In this document: positions 1 to 11,413 of the stretch, in pieces
Layout: every line of letters begins with the position of its first letter
Position numbering within the stretch: the first letter of the stretch is position 1
Assembly (NCBI GenBank): GCA_003254905.1
Contig: QANU01030946.1
Span: 34,538 to 98,537, forward strand
From: Nissolia schottii
Taxonomy: Eukaryota > Streptophyta > Magnoliopsida > Fabales > Fabaceae
DNA length: 64,000 nt
Direction: 5' to 3'
Position numbers and translations under genes: made by a program
Notes under the pieces: model-generated
Databases searched by the model: none
Told to the model about the DNA's origin: nothing
The model's input: the letters and a program-made list of their open reading frames with translations, nothing else

Positions 1-1062
1 AATGATGTTGATCTTAACTTGGTTATGATCTAATTAGTATAACTGTCATTCATACAACTAAATCCCCAATCAAGAATCAAAACATTAAACAAAGACTAGC
101 ATTAAGTGTAAAACCATTCAAGCAAATCATGAGAAAAAGGTAGATTCATATGCAATAGTTACATGGCTACAAGTAAACTACAAAAATGACCAAAATCCCA
201 ACAAAAAGAGGATTAGGAATCCATCTTACAAGAGTATCTCGGAGGCAAGGTTTGGACGCTTACCATGACACGTTACCACGCTATCATGGCCACGGCTTCG
301 CCGAGCTTCCTTGATTCTCCCGGCTCCTTCACAAGCCTCGTCTTTGTTCTTAATCTAACCTAAACTAAAGATTACAAAGGAAAATGTAAAAGAATGGAAT
401 TTGGAGTGGAGGAAAGGATGTTGGAAGAGATGGTTTCGGAATGGCATGGCCTCCTCTATTTATAGGCAAAATTTGGTGTCTCCGCTGAGCGATTCCGTCC
501 TTATCGCTGAGCGGCGGTGCTTTCATCACTGAGCGGCTGTACTTTTTATGCGGAGTAATAAATGCTCAGCAGCGGTGCTTTCATCACTGAGCGGCTGTAC
601 TTTTTACGCGGAGTAATAAATGCTCCGGCAGCTTTTGCAGGGCCAGCGCTGATGTGTCAGGGCGGCGCAGCTGGCTCCAGCTGGTGCAATAAATGCGCTG
701 CGTGCAAGTTGCTACCGACGTTCCATCGCACAGCGATATAGGTACCATCGCTGAGCTATTCTTTCTTTGGCACTGAGCGGTAATTTCTTAATCGCTACGC
801 GATATTGCCTTGGGCGCTGAGCGATTCCTTCTCCTTCGCTGAGCGGTCCTTTCGCCAGATTTATTCTTTTAAGCTCTTTTCCACTTTTGCCCTTTTCTTC
901 ATTCTTCTATGGGATTATTCTTCAATAATTCTGCTTGCATACATTTTCCAAAATATATTAGAAACCTACAAAAATTGGGAAATTCATTAGATAATTTGTT
1001 AAAACATAAACAAATAAATGCCTTTTTAAATGATGGAAATTGCGTATTTTGGGCATTTATTA
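1..1062 (-). mobile_element. TR-GAG-type LTR, fragment cut by window edge
   Basis: Read on the minus strand this matches the LTRs of the complete elements at 5205-15436 and 45401-52137. It shows the start (near 1062, here TAATAAATGCCC instead of TGATAAGTGCCC), a block of CGCTGAGCG boxes (about 480-880), a TATA box seen as CTATTTATAG near 455-470, and the conserved leader with a splice-donor-like ATG-GTAAG near 262-275. The U5 end lies outside the window. ORFs here are LTR shadows. Confidence 0.85.
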
Positions 1063-2370
1063 GGAACCCATTCGGTGCATACCCTCTGTTGCTCATTTTC
1101 TCTCATTTTCTCACAGGAATCCTCACAGTCACTCTAGGGATCCTCCGTGGAACCCATTCGGCGCATAACCTCTGTTGCTCATTTTCGCTCATTTTCTCAC
1201 ATTCATCTCAAAACACCACATAACCCAGCTATACACATCAACAACAAGAACATCCATGAATCATAAAACATGTGAAATACAACCACAAGCAACATAATAT
1301 TTATCATACTAATTGTTTCAACACATGCAAGATTATTTCAAAGCCTAAAGCGCATATTAGGTGCATTTTATCACATANTTGGTTTATAAATTATTATTTG
1401 ATCGCGCACTGAAATCTAACGACGTTTTGGTGAGCGTCAAAAACCTAGTGGTGGTGAGGGAAGTTTGGGGTGAAGTCCTACAAGCCTTGTTGTTTTCCAA
1501 AGCTTGAGCTTCTCCTTTCTCCAAGATGAAGAACTTTGAGCAAGGTGGAGGATGATGAGGTTGTTCCTCTTGATTTTTGGATGGAAGAGAAATGAAACCA
1601 AGATGAGGAGACTTGAGGGCTGTGGTTTCGGTTTGTGAAAGGTAGAAGGAGATGGCAAAGTGCTTGATCTCTTGAATATTTGGTGGTGTTCTTTGAGGTG
1701 TGGCTTAGTGTGTTATTATGGAGAATGTGAGAAATGAGCTTTTGCTTAGAGTTTTGGGGCAAGGAAGTCTCGGTTTTGGGCTGATGGTGAGGGAAATGAA
1801 TTGCATTTTGAGATTTTATAAATTGGAGGAATAGTAGAAGGCATGGGCATAGGTATGGCTAGTGATGAGATTTGGTTTAGTGTGTAAGACAAGTAATTAT
1901 GATGGGAATTTGGAAGCATGATTTTGGGGATTATTTTTGGACAAACATCTCCTCTCCTAGCCGTGCAGCCCTCTCCCACAGCTGCTGAAATTTCATTTTC
2001 TCCCGGTTCCAGTTCGCTCGTGTTTTATTGCTCGCAGTGTCGGTGCGTCGCGCACGATCGTCCGAAAAATATTTCGTTTATACCGTCGCGATCCTCTAAT
2101 TTCCCCTTACCTAAGGGTATTAATATTTAAAGGTGTTTGTGAATTTTTTCTCTGGGAATTATTTTCACAGACACCTTTTTGCTCGTTGGAAAATTTCATC
2201 GGCAGACAGCGGCTGTTCGGTTGTCTACCGAACTTCCTACCGTGACACATTTTATTTCCTAGGGATATTCTAGTTAATAATTTCCCGTCTTAATTCTCTA
2301 ATCATGATTAGAAAATTAATTTAATAATTATGTTTACGATTATTTCTCTAAAAAAAATCGGGATGTTACA
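1063..2370 (-). mobile_element. Tekay-like LTR, partial (TGTAACATCCC family)
   Basis: Minus-strand LTR whose 5' terminus is the GGGATGTTACA ending at 2370. The segment 2010-2370 is clearly homologous to the start of LTR C (42215-42575), including the shared core around AAAATATTCCG and CTCGCAGTGTCGGTGCG. The TR-GAG LTR at 1-1062 appears to have inserted into it. A single N at 1378 marks a contig join, so continuity is uncertain. A direct repeat of about 50 bp lies at 1063-1114 and 1149-1200. The 36 bp at 2371-2406 are not assigned. Confidence 0.7.
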
Positions 2371-2406
2371 AGCCGCGCGTGAATCAAGGCATATAATACA
2401 AACGAT

Positions 2407-4985
2407 TGTAACATCCCACTTTTTCCCCTTAGTAAAAAGTTCGTAAAAATAAATAAAATAATTCATAAATGAAATTAGAAAGGAGAAAAACATTACAAAT
2501 GTATCCCTTAGTGAAAGTTCCCCCGAATAACTGCCCATAGAGCCCTTTGTAGGAATTAACTTCTCGAGGTCAACAGAAAGATTCTTTTTGACCCCTAGAG
2601 ATGGATGAAAAACCTAAAGTGTCGGTAAAACGGAAATCTGTTCGGTTTCCCGTTTGGCCCCGTTTAGGCAGTAGAACTGAGTAGAGGGCCTCAAGTCATG
2701 GGAAATCATACCTTATGGGGGAAAGATTACCAAATTTCTAGGATTAACCCAAATCGCTACTAGGAAGCTTTGACGATTGCAGAAACGCAAGCAGAACGGT
2801 TGCCTGCGGACACAAGCTTAACAACGGGTCAAAGGTATCTGTGAAAAATACTCCTCCGAAGAAAAATTCACAAATTCCTTGAAGCAATAATATTCCCATG
2901 ATGAGGGAAATTAGAGGATCGTGACAGTATAAGCGGAATATTTTTCGGACGACCGTGTGCAACGCACCGGCACTGCGAGTGATAAAACACGAGCGAAATG
3001 GGACCGGGAGGAAGTCAAAAATGGCAGCCACCACTTGATGAAATCTGATTTCGAGGAAAATATTATAAAATTCAAATACTATTCATTGATGTGACATATG
3101 GATTATCTTTGGAATTAATTAATTATTAAAGAAAATCAATAATGGCAAACTTGTAAATATGCATAGGGCTAAAAAGGTAATTGCAAGGGGCAGAATTTTG
3201 GCTATAAATAGCCCCCATATTCAGAAAATTTGAAGAGAGAAATTCTCTCTAGAACTAGAGGAAACTCTGCCCGTGTGCACCGCGGTTACACTGCAGAAAC
3301 TCCGCCGGAAGCTCAGATCATGCTCAAGGCTTAGAGGACTACTCCCCCACGCCTCTCTCATCACCGAACAGCCCCCCAAAGGTGGGTAACTCTAGCTTAC
3401 TCACCTCCTTGGTGGTTGTATTTGTTTATGTGTGTGTATGTCTTTATGTTTGTATGTATGCGTATGTATATTAGAACTCTTGTTAGGATTTGATGATGAC
3501 TTTGAAGGGTCCTGTGACCTGGACTAGATAGTATTATGATGGTTGGAATATGTGTAATAACCTCATGAGAAAAGAGGAAAAGAAAGGCAAAAAAAACAAA
3601 GCAGTATGTTTAAGTTTCGCCTAGGTATCGCTGAGCAGCCCAGTTAACCGTTCAGCGAACGGAGGTCACGAACCGTTGAGCGAACCAAAGGTCCCGCTGA
3701 GCGGTCTGAGTCTTGAATGTCTTATGGAGGCTGTCTTGAGGCACATAGTCCAACAAGTCATGATTTAAATGATGTGTATGATTGAAGTATATGAACTATT
3801 TGATGTAATATGTTAGGATTCCATGCATCATAACTATTTGATGTAATATGTGAGCATTCCATGCATCATGTTAAGGCAATTTTAGAGGACTAGAAGGGCA
3901 TCACCAAAATGCTCAAAGATCAAAACTGAACGCTAGGGAAAAAGGATGTAGTTATATTAGTAGGAATGCCTAAGCAGAACAAAGTAAATAGTAATAAGAA
4001 CAGACTAAACAGTAAAGAAGAGCAGAATAGACAATCAGACATTAGTCCACTTTTGGTCTTGCTGTGAGGGCAGACCCTTCGGCACCTGGTGAGCTGGTGG
4101 AGTCATGTTGTCTCGAGGAATAGGCAGGAAAGGTTAGGTCGTACACCACCAGGGGACAAGTCCCAAGGTGCACGAGGAGGTGTGGACAAGTCCGCTTCCG
4201 GTGACGCTGTCAAGGCGGCCCCTCGCCACCCAGAGATCGGGTGGAGTCATGTTACCTCGAGGAACAGACAGAAAAGGTTAAGTCATACACCACCAGGGGA
4301 CGAGTCCCAAGGTGTACGAGGAGGTGTGGAGTAGCAGTTAAAGCAAGAGAAATGTAAAGCATGAGTAAGTTAAAGTAAGAAAAAGTTAAAGTAAGATTAA
4401 CATGATGCCCTATATACATAAGAAAAGATGAAAAGGACGCTAACCCGGGTGAGCCGGTATGCGTAAGATAAGAAAATTAGGACGCTAACTCGGGTGAGCC
4501 GGTATGCGTAAGAGATCCCTAAGTTTCCCCATGCATAGAGTATGAAATGAATGTGTATGAAATGATGTGATGAATGAGTATATGATAAATGCATATGTAA
4601 TGAACAAGTATGTGATGCATAAGTATATGATAAGTATGTAAGTATATGTATGAAGTAAGTACCGTTAAGAGAACGCTCGAGACGGCTATGTATATACGCG
4701 AGGAATTTAAATAAGCACGAGAACCTAGATAAGAAAGACTAGATTCCCCAATCACCTAGTAAAGTAGATAAAGTTGTTCAGGATCTTAGGAAAAGATAAC
4801 AATCAGTAGGATGTTAGTATGCATGTAAACATAGAGATCTCCTGAACGACCTGGAGGATAACCGAGAAATGAAGCGATAGGTAGAGCTAAGGAACCCCAC
4901 TGAGGACTAAGTATTCTTACCCCCATTCGGTTATGGATCCAGGTGTGCAGGGCGAATGAGCTGCAACAGAACAACTCCAGGACAG
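2407..4985 (+). mobile_element. Tekay-like LTR A, 5' part, interrupted by element 2
   Basis: Starts with TGTAACATCCC at 2407 and carries the family core at 2925-3000 (AATATTTTTCGGACGACC, then CGCACCGGCACTGCGAG). A TATA box CTATAAATAGC lies at 3202-3212. CGCTGAGC-type boxes occur at about 3628-3710. A roughly 95-bp duplication lies at 4090-4180 and 4235-4335, and a 35-bp duplication at 4437-4512. It breaks off at GACAG (4981-4985), the presumed target site of the element that follows. Confidence 0.75.
3202..3212 (+). promoter_or_regulatory. TATA box of LTR A
   Basis: CTATAAATAGC about 800 bp into the LTR, followed by a pyrimidine- and purine-rich leader. Position and sequence fit an LTR promoter; no transcript data. 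Confidence 0.55.
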
Positions 4986-5204
4986 TGATAAGTGTCATAT
5001 TTTGGTAAATCTATAGACTTAAATGACACTTATGTGAATTGTTTTAGATGAAATTATAAGCCATTTTCCCTAACTTTGTATGATTTTATTAAGTTTTGAG
5101 GAATGGATATGTATAAGTTAATGCAATTCTTCTCAAAATCTCATATAGGTGAAATGCATAGAGCAAAGAGATGACAAAGCAAGGAAAGTATGGGAGCCCG
5201 CTCT

Positions 5205-6870
5205 TGATAAGTGTCCAATTTACGCAAATTTGTTCATTTTAAAAGGCACTTATTCGCTTATGTTTTAACAATTTATCTAATGAATTCCCCTTATTTTGAA
5301 GGTTTCTAATATATTTTGAAGATGGATGTGAGCAAGCTTAATTGAAGAATAATCCCATAAAAGAATGGAAGAAAAAGGCAAAATAGGAAAAAGAGCTTAA
5401 AGAAGCAACCAGGCGTGAAGACCGCTCAGCGGTGAATGAAGCTCACTCAGCGCATAGAAGCATAATCGCTCAGCGGTCAAGAGTGTATCGCCCAGCGCCC
5501 AGGACAATATCACTCAGCGGTTCAACCCTTATCGCTCAGCGAACCTACGTTGGCAAGCCACTTGCACCGGCACAATCATTAAGCCAGCTGGAGCCAGCCT
5601 GGCACTGCAATCCACGTCAGCGCCGCCCTGAAAAAGCTGCCAAGCATCTAATGAAGACGCGTAAAAGTACAACCGCTCAGCGAAGGTGCGTCGCCGCTCA
5701 GCGAAGTAGACTGAATCGCTCAGCGGAAGAACCAAAACCGCTGAGCGATGGACCCCAGACTTTGCCTATAAATAGGAGGGCCGAGCTCTTCATTTCCATC
5801 GTCCAACATCCCTTTCCCCCTCCATTCTTCACTTCTTTTACATATTTTCTTGTATTTTAAAGCTTAGTTTAGTTTAGGTTAGGTTAGGAACAAAGACGAG
5901 GCTTCTGAAGGAGCCGGAGATCGAGGAAGCTTGGCGAAGCCATGGCCATGATAGCGTGAACACGTGTCATGGTAAGTGCCCAAACCTTGCCTACGAGATT
6001 CTCTTGTAAGATGGGTTCCTAACCCTCTTTTTGTTGGGATTTTGGGCATTATTGTAGTTTGCTTGTATCCATGTAACTTTTACATATGAATCTATCGTTT
6101 TCTTATGATTTGCTTGAATGGTTTTACACTTAATGCTAGTCTTGCTTAATGTCTTGATTCTTGATTTGGGATTTAGTTGTATGAATGAAAGTTGTGCTAA
6201 TTAAATCATAACCAAATTAAGGTCAACATCATTATGCTTAACTAGATTCTAGACTTGAACATTGTCAACGAAAGTTACAACCATTAGAGTCAGAATTAAA
6301 CCATTTCATCTAATCTTGTTGCCATAACTGGAATAAAGATTAGCCATTTTAACATCTGAAATAATGCTGGCGTACTTTGTTAAGTACGAAAGTGACAGTT
6401 TAACAAAGGAAACCTGTCATCTTGTCATGCGTGAAAGTGTTGACAAGTTAAGAACTGGTGGCGGGCAATCAACTAATAGTTCTATGTAATAAGTGATTGG
6501 ATGCATGAAACTATGATATGATTAAAATTCCCAACAAGCTCCGGATCTACCTCTGATTTGTTTCCTATTTACTTTTATGTCATTTATTTACTTATTTATT
6601 TTATTAAAACAAATTATCAAATCCTTCATTGTTTAATTAAAAGAACTCAAGAACGGTATTTTTGCAACTCTCTGTGGATTCGATGACTATACTGCAATTG
6701 GATTCCTTTGGAATCTGAAAGCCGTAAAGTAGGATATATATATATATATATATATATAAATTTAATTTGGACAACAAAAGCGCATAGAAGCTTTCTACGA
6801 GCTTGGCACGGTTGTGACAAAACCAAAGCTGTGTCAAGATCCTAGAAAGTGGTTAAAAAGGCTTTCATCA
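5205..6870 (+). repeat. 5' LTR of TR-GAG 1
   Basis: Begins TGATAAGTGTCC and ends GGCTTTCATCA. Contains about ten CGCTCAGCG-type boxes (5417-5745), a TATA box, a leader with a splice-donor-like site at 5972, and an AT dinucleotide run at about 6733-6760. Length 1666 bp, against about 1655 bp for the 3' LTR once its insertion is removed. Confidence 0.9.
5766..5776 (+). promoter_or_regulatory. TATA box of TR-GAG 1 5' LTR
   Basis: CTATAAATAGG directly downstream of the CGCTCAGCG box cluster. The same TATA sequence sits at the same place in the copies at 11109, 45919, 51032 and 63393. Confidence 0.7.
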
Positions 6871-7049
6871 AATTTGGCGCCGTTGCCAGGGAGTTGGATC
6901 AAAAATACATTGCTTGAGTTTTGTTTAATTAAACAATTGTGAATATGTGTAAGATATTGTATAGTTCTTATTTTGTTATTATCTAAACTTTCTTTTATTT
7001 CGAGAACTATTTTGTTCTAATCTTATTTGGCTAGTGTGAATTTTCTTAG
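5972..7049 (+). other. Predicted leader intron of TR-GAG 1 (LTR to gag)
   Basis: Donor GTAAGT at 5972 directly follows an ATG (5969-5971). The acceptor is TTTTCTTAG ending at 7049. Joining them puts ATG directly before CAA TTG CGA at 7050, the frame of gag, which lacks its own ATG there. The intron would contain the primer-binding site, so spliced RNA could serve only as mRNA. Inference from sequence; no transcript seen. Confidence 0.5.
6875..6892 (+). other. Primer-binding site, tRNA-Asp type
   Basis: TGGCGCCGTTGCCAGGGA, four bases after the LTR end. It is complementary to the CCA-terminated 3' end of plant tRNA-Asp except for one A where the consensus has G. Confidence 0.8.
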
Positions 7050-7052
7050 CAA

Positions 7053-8505
7053 TTGCGAGGTAAGACTTCAAAAGAACCGTTGTTGTTTGATCCTGAAATT
7101 GAAGCTACTTCAAGGAGAAACAGGAAAAAGAAAGCTCAACTAGCCAAGCAAAGAGAGGAGCAAGAAGAAACAACTTCATCATCAACTTCTTCAACTAATC
7201 AAGAAGAAATCATGGCCGACAATACTGGAACTGGCGACAACACAGGAGCTGGTATCAATACTGGAGCTAGTGATAATAGGGGTTTTGTTAAATTCACCCC
7301 GAGAAACATTATTCGAATGAGCAGAACTACTGGAGCACAAAGACAACCTCAGATGCAACCTGGTTTAGTACAACTGTTATATGCTAACCCTTTTGCAGGT
7401 TTGGATCACGAGGATCCATATGCTCATTTGGCGAAATTCTATGAACTCTGTGGGACCGCGGGAATGTCTGAGGCCGATGAAAAATCATTCTTTTTGAGGA
7501 TGTTTCCCCTGACACTGATCGGCAAAGCTAAAGAGTGGTTGCTGGATCAGCCACAAAATATTCTGTCAAATTGGCATCAACTGGAGGAAAAGTTTTGTGC
7601 AAGGTACTTTTCTCAATCTAAATTTATGGATTTAAAGATTGCAATTGGTACATTTGTGTAGGCTCCGGGAGAAAGTCTTTGTGAAGCCTGGGAATGATAT
7701 AAATCCATGCTGAGGAAGTGCCCTAACCACGGGTTTGATGCGCACACACAAATCCATATCTTTCACAACGAACTCCAACAACAGCACAAACTGATGCTGG
7801 ATGCTGCCGTCGGTGGACAAATCATGTCCAAAACACCGGAGGAAGCCATTGCCATTATTGATTCCATGGCCTTGACGGACCAACAAGGCCAGTATAACAG
7901 AGGTCCTAGGAGAGGAGGAGTGCTTGAGCTGGTACCCAACGATGCCATCCTTGCCCAACATAAGCAACTCCAACAACAGGTGAACGAGTTGAAGAAAGCC
8001 ATGAGCGAGTTGCCAAAGCAAATTAGAGAAGCTCGTGATACAAAAAGACAATAGGTATTTTTCTGTGAAATTTGTAATGGCGATCACCCATCCAATGTTT
8101 GTCATTTCAGGGAAGAAGAAGTTCACTTCCTTGAAAACCAGCCGCGGCCACCCTATCAAAACAATTTCCAAAAGGGGGCCGAATCAAAATTTCAATCAGC
8201 CATGGAGGCAAGAAGCTAGTTCTTCATTCAATAGAGCTCCACAACAGCCGTACCAACCACCCCATCCATATCAGAATCAGTCTCCCAATTATTCAAGTTC
8301 CAAAATAGAGGAAACGTTTAATCAATTTATGCAACAATCAATGATAAATCAAAAGAATAACGAAGCCTCTATTAGGAACTTGGAAACACAATTGGGTCAA
8401 TTGGCTACTGATATAGCGGAGTTGAAAAAGAAAAGATTCACGGCCAATCCGGAGCTGAGTCTTAAGGACTCTTGCCATAGGAGAAGGACTGATGATGAAG
8501 AGTAG
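7053..8505 (+). pseudogene. Gag of TR-GAG 1, inactivated
   Basis: Structural Gag-like protein, collinear with the intact gag at 47051-48493. Lysine-rich N-terminal region, capsid-like core (HEDPYAHLAKFYELCG, LIGKAKEWLLDQP), a Gln-rich coiled-coil stretch, then a CX2CX3HX4C knuckle (CEIC...H...C). Three nonsense changes relative to the intact copy: CAG to TAG at 7659, CGA to TGA at 7695, CAG to TAG at 8052. One extra A near 8168 shifts the frame for the tail. The frame opens with TTG; the first in-frame ATG is 7212. No pol follows. Confidence 0.85.
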
Positions 8506-8520
8506 AGCTAGAAGAAAAAC

Positions 8521-8570
8521 GCGTCGGGCCAACGACATAAAACAAAGTGCTGTCTGGGAGGCAACCCAGA
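8521..8570 (+). other. Conserved post-gag stem-loop region
   Basis: A perfect hairpin TCTGGG-AGGCAA-CCCAGA (8553-8570) preceded by GCGTCGGGCCAACGAC, which can form a short CGTC/GACG stem. Nearly the same block follows gag in TR-GAG 2 (48504-48553) and persists in element 2 (17004-17055), where gag itself is nearly gone. Function unknown; an RNA role in packaging or dimerisation is a guess. Confidence 0.6.
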
Positions 8571-8914
8571 GTTTTTTGTGAGTTTTTATTAATTAGTAGT
8601 TTATTAATTTTGAGGATTAATTAATTTAAGGTGTTAAGAATATTTTTATGGTGAAAAAGAAATAAAGGTTTGCTAAAGCGTGCAATTAGGTTTGAAAATT
8701 AGAAAATGCTAATCCTTTCAATTAAGCTAAGCTTGAAGCATTTTTTATTTCTAAACTTGATGACAAATTTTAAACCTTTTTAAGCAACTGAAAAAGGTGC
8801 CCATGAGTTAATCGAAAAAGGATTCTTATTCGTTGAAAAGAAATTTAAAGAGAAGAATCTTTCTAAAAGCACCTTTAAGATCAGTGATATGTTTTCGTTT
8901 GAATCCATAAAATA

Positions 8915-9025
8915 TTGTGGGAAATTCTGCCCATAAAAAGTGGGAATTTCTGTCCACCACAGTGGAAACTTCTGACCACTCAAGCGGGAAATTCTGTCTG
9001 CAGTTGTAGGAAATTCTGTCTACAA
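8915..9025 (+). repeat. Array of five GAAATTCTG-loop hairpins (TR-GAG 1)
   Basis: Five units share a loop close to GAAATTCTGT. Their flanking arms differ between units yet stay complementary: TTGTGG/CCATAA (one G-T pair), GTGG/CCAC, AGTGG/CCACT, GCGG/CTGC (one G-T pair), TTGTAG/CTACAA. The same ordered array exists in TR-GAG 2, in the minus-strand copy near 35536, and in variant form in element 2. Confidence 0.7.
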
Positions 9026-10519
9026 AAAGGATTCAAAATGAAACATGATCTCTCTAATGCTACTTGGAAGAAAGGAAGTTTTCTTTGATTGTTTTTGCAG
9101 GCCGGAGAACAACCAAATGAAGTTTCCTAACAACATCAAAAGAGAGACACACTTTTGGAGGGCGAAGAGCATGATTCCTCAAAAAAGATGAGCCTCTATC
9201 TCCTCTACATCTTGAAGTAAGATGAAGTAGCTTAAATAAGACAAAAAGGAGTCTACATAAAGGAAGCTACTTCAAAATATTCACCATAAACAGGGAGCAT
9301 TTCTAATCTCTCCAACACCTTACTTAATTAATTTCTTTAATTAATTAATTTCCTTAGTAGTTAAGACTTGTTTGTTTAACAACAAAGTAGTAGCTTATTT
9401 ACTTGGTTTGATGTTACATTATGAGTTGACTTGATTCATAATCTATAATAGACTTTGTGAATACATTCATAGATACCATGAGCATGTGCATATGCATCTT
9501 TTTGCTTGTTTGCGTAGCATAACCTTGAAAATGTTTTTCAATCAAGGAAATTAACCCTAAAGCTAGTGAAGGAGTGAGCCACACACTTAGTAAGATAGAG
9601 AAAATCAACATTGTTTCTACACAATTGAATTTGTTTGAGTCTCTAATTTTGATTAATTGTATGAAATAATAGGAGATGATCAAGGCATTCTGTTCTTTAG
9701 AATTTAAACCCACTTAGCCAAATAAAGCTGACCCTTAGTTAGGAACATCCTTTGCCAACCCAATTGAGCCTAACATGAGAAAATATTTGTTCTTAATCCC
9801 CGAGCCTTAAAAAGAAAAACAATGTTATCCCTTAATTTCTAATTAAGAGAGCATTTAAAAGTTGGATTATGTGCAAAAGATCTAAGTCAGGGGGAGACAA
9901 GGATGGGTTAAGTGGGGATGTACAAAAGATGAATTGAAAGAATAAAATCAAGAAAAGAAGAACACATTCTACCCCAAAACAAAAAGAAGAAAAAGAAAAG
10001 GGGTAGAGAAAAAGGAAAATGAAAAGGGTGAAAGAAACAATGTTGAAAGAAAGGCAACAAAAGAAAATGGTTTTCATTGCTCTCTTAATTGGAAAATTTG
10101 CATATCCAGAAAAACCAATGTTTTTTGTAGCCTAGCCCCATTACAACCCTTTAAAAGTCCTTTGTGATCGTTGCATGACCATACTCTTGCATTGAATAGA
10201 TAAGACAGGTAACAAATTTAGATTGTTGTAATTCAATGGTGAAATTGAGCGAAAACGCTCACCCCAAATTGGTCCACAGACCATAGTGTGCATAAAGATA
10301 ATTTCCTTGGTGGAAAAGACATTGGATAGTGTGATCTGTTTATAGCATTCAAGTAATTGTGCATTTGACTGTTCAGGTTCCTCTATGGTGTTTCACAAGT
10401 CTTAAGCTTAAACCGTCTGGAACTTTTCAATTCATTGCATTAACCGATTGTTCATAAGCATTGATCTCTTGTAAAATAAATTCTACTACCTCTTGTTTGA
10501 GGACAAACAAGGCTTTAAG
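9026..10519 (+). other. Non-coding 3' interior of TR-GAG 1
   Basis: No gene. Collinear with 49010-50502 of TR-GAG 2. Contains a conserved AAGAGCATGATTCCTC segment (about 9167), a purine-rich stretch (9890-10075), and a pre-PPT segment around CTACCTCTTGTTTGAGGAC. ORFs here are short and not conserved between copies. Confidence 0.75.
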
Positions 10520-10529
10520 TCAGGGGGAG
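10520..10529 (+). other. Polypurine tract of TR-GAG 1
   Basis: TCAGGGGGAG immediately before the 3' LTR start TGATAAGTGCCC; identical in TR-GAG 2 at 50503-50512. Expected plus-strand priming site. Confidence 0.8.
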
Positions 10530-11413
10530 TGATAAGTGCCCAATTTACGCAAATTTGCTCATTTTAAAAGGCACTTATTCGATTATGTTTTAACAATTTA
10601 TCTAATGAATTCCCCTTATTTTGAAGGTTTCTAATATATTTTGAAGATGGATGCGAGCAAGCTTAATTGAAGAATAATCCCATAAAACAATGGAAGAAAA
10701 AGGTAAAATAGGAAAAAGAGCTTAAAGGAGCAACCAGGCGTGAAGACCGCTCAGCGGTGAATGAAGCTCGCTTAGCGCATAGAAGCATAATCGCTCAGCG
10801 GTCAAGAGTTTATCGCCCAGCGCCCAGGACAATATCGCTCAGCGATTCAACCCTTATCGCTCAGCGAACCTATGTCGGCAAGCCACTTGCACCGGCGCAA
10901 TCATTAAGCTAGCTAGAGCCAGCCTGGCGCCGCAATCCACGTCAGCGCCGCCCTGAAAAAGCTGTCGAGCATTTAATGAAGACGCGTAAAAGTACAACCA
11001 CTCAGCAAAAGTGCGCCGCCGCTCAGCGAAAGTGCGCCGCCGCTCAGCGAAGTAGACTGAATCGCTCAGCGGAAGAACCAAAACCGCTGAGCGATGGACC
11101 GACTTTGCCTATAAATAGGAGGGCTGAGCTCTTCATTTCCATCATCCACCATCCCTTTCCCCCTCCATTCTTCACTTCTTTTACATATTTTCTTGTATTT
11201 TAAAGCTTAGCTTAGTTTAGTTTAGGTTAGGTTAGGAACAAAGACGAGGCTTGTGAAGGAGCCAGAGATCGAGGAAGCTTGGCGAAGCCATGGCCATGAT
11301 AGCGTGAGCACGTGTCATGGTAACTGCCCAAACCTTGCCTCCGAGATTCTATTGTAAGATGGGTTCCTAACCCTCTTTTTGTTAGGATTTTGGTCATTAT
11401 TGTAGTTTGCTTG

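Noticed and set aside
5868-5890. Telomere-like GTTTAGGTTAGGTTAGG in TR-GAG leaders
   Set aside because: Only two or three imperfect units, present at the same place in every LTR copy; not the plant TTTAGGG repeat.
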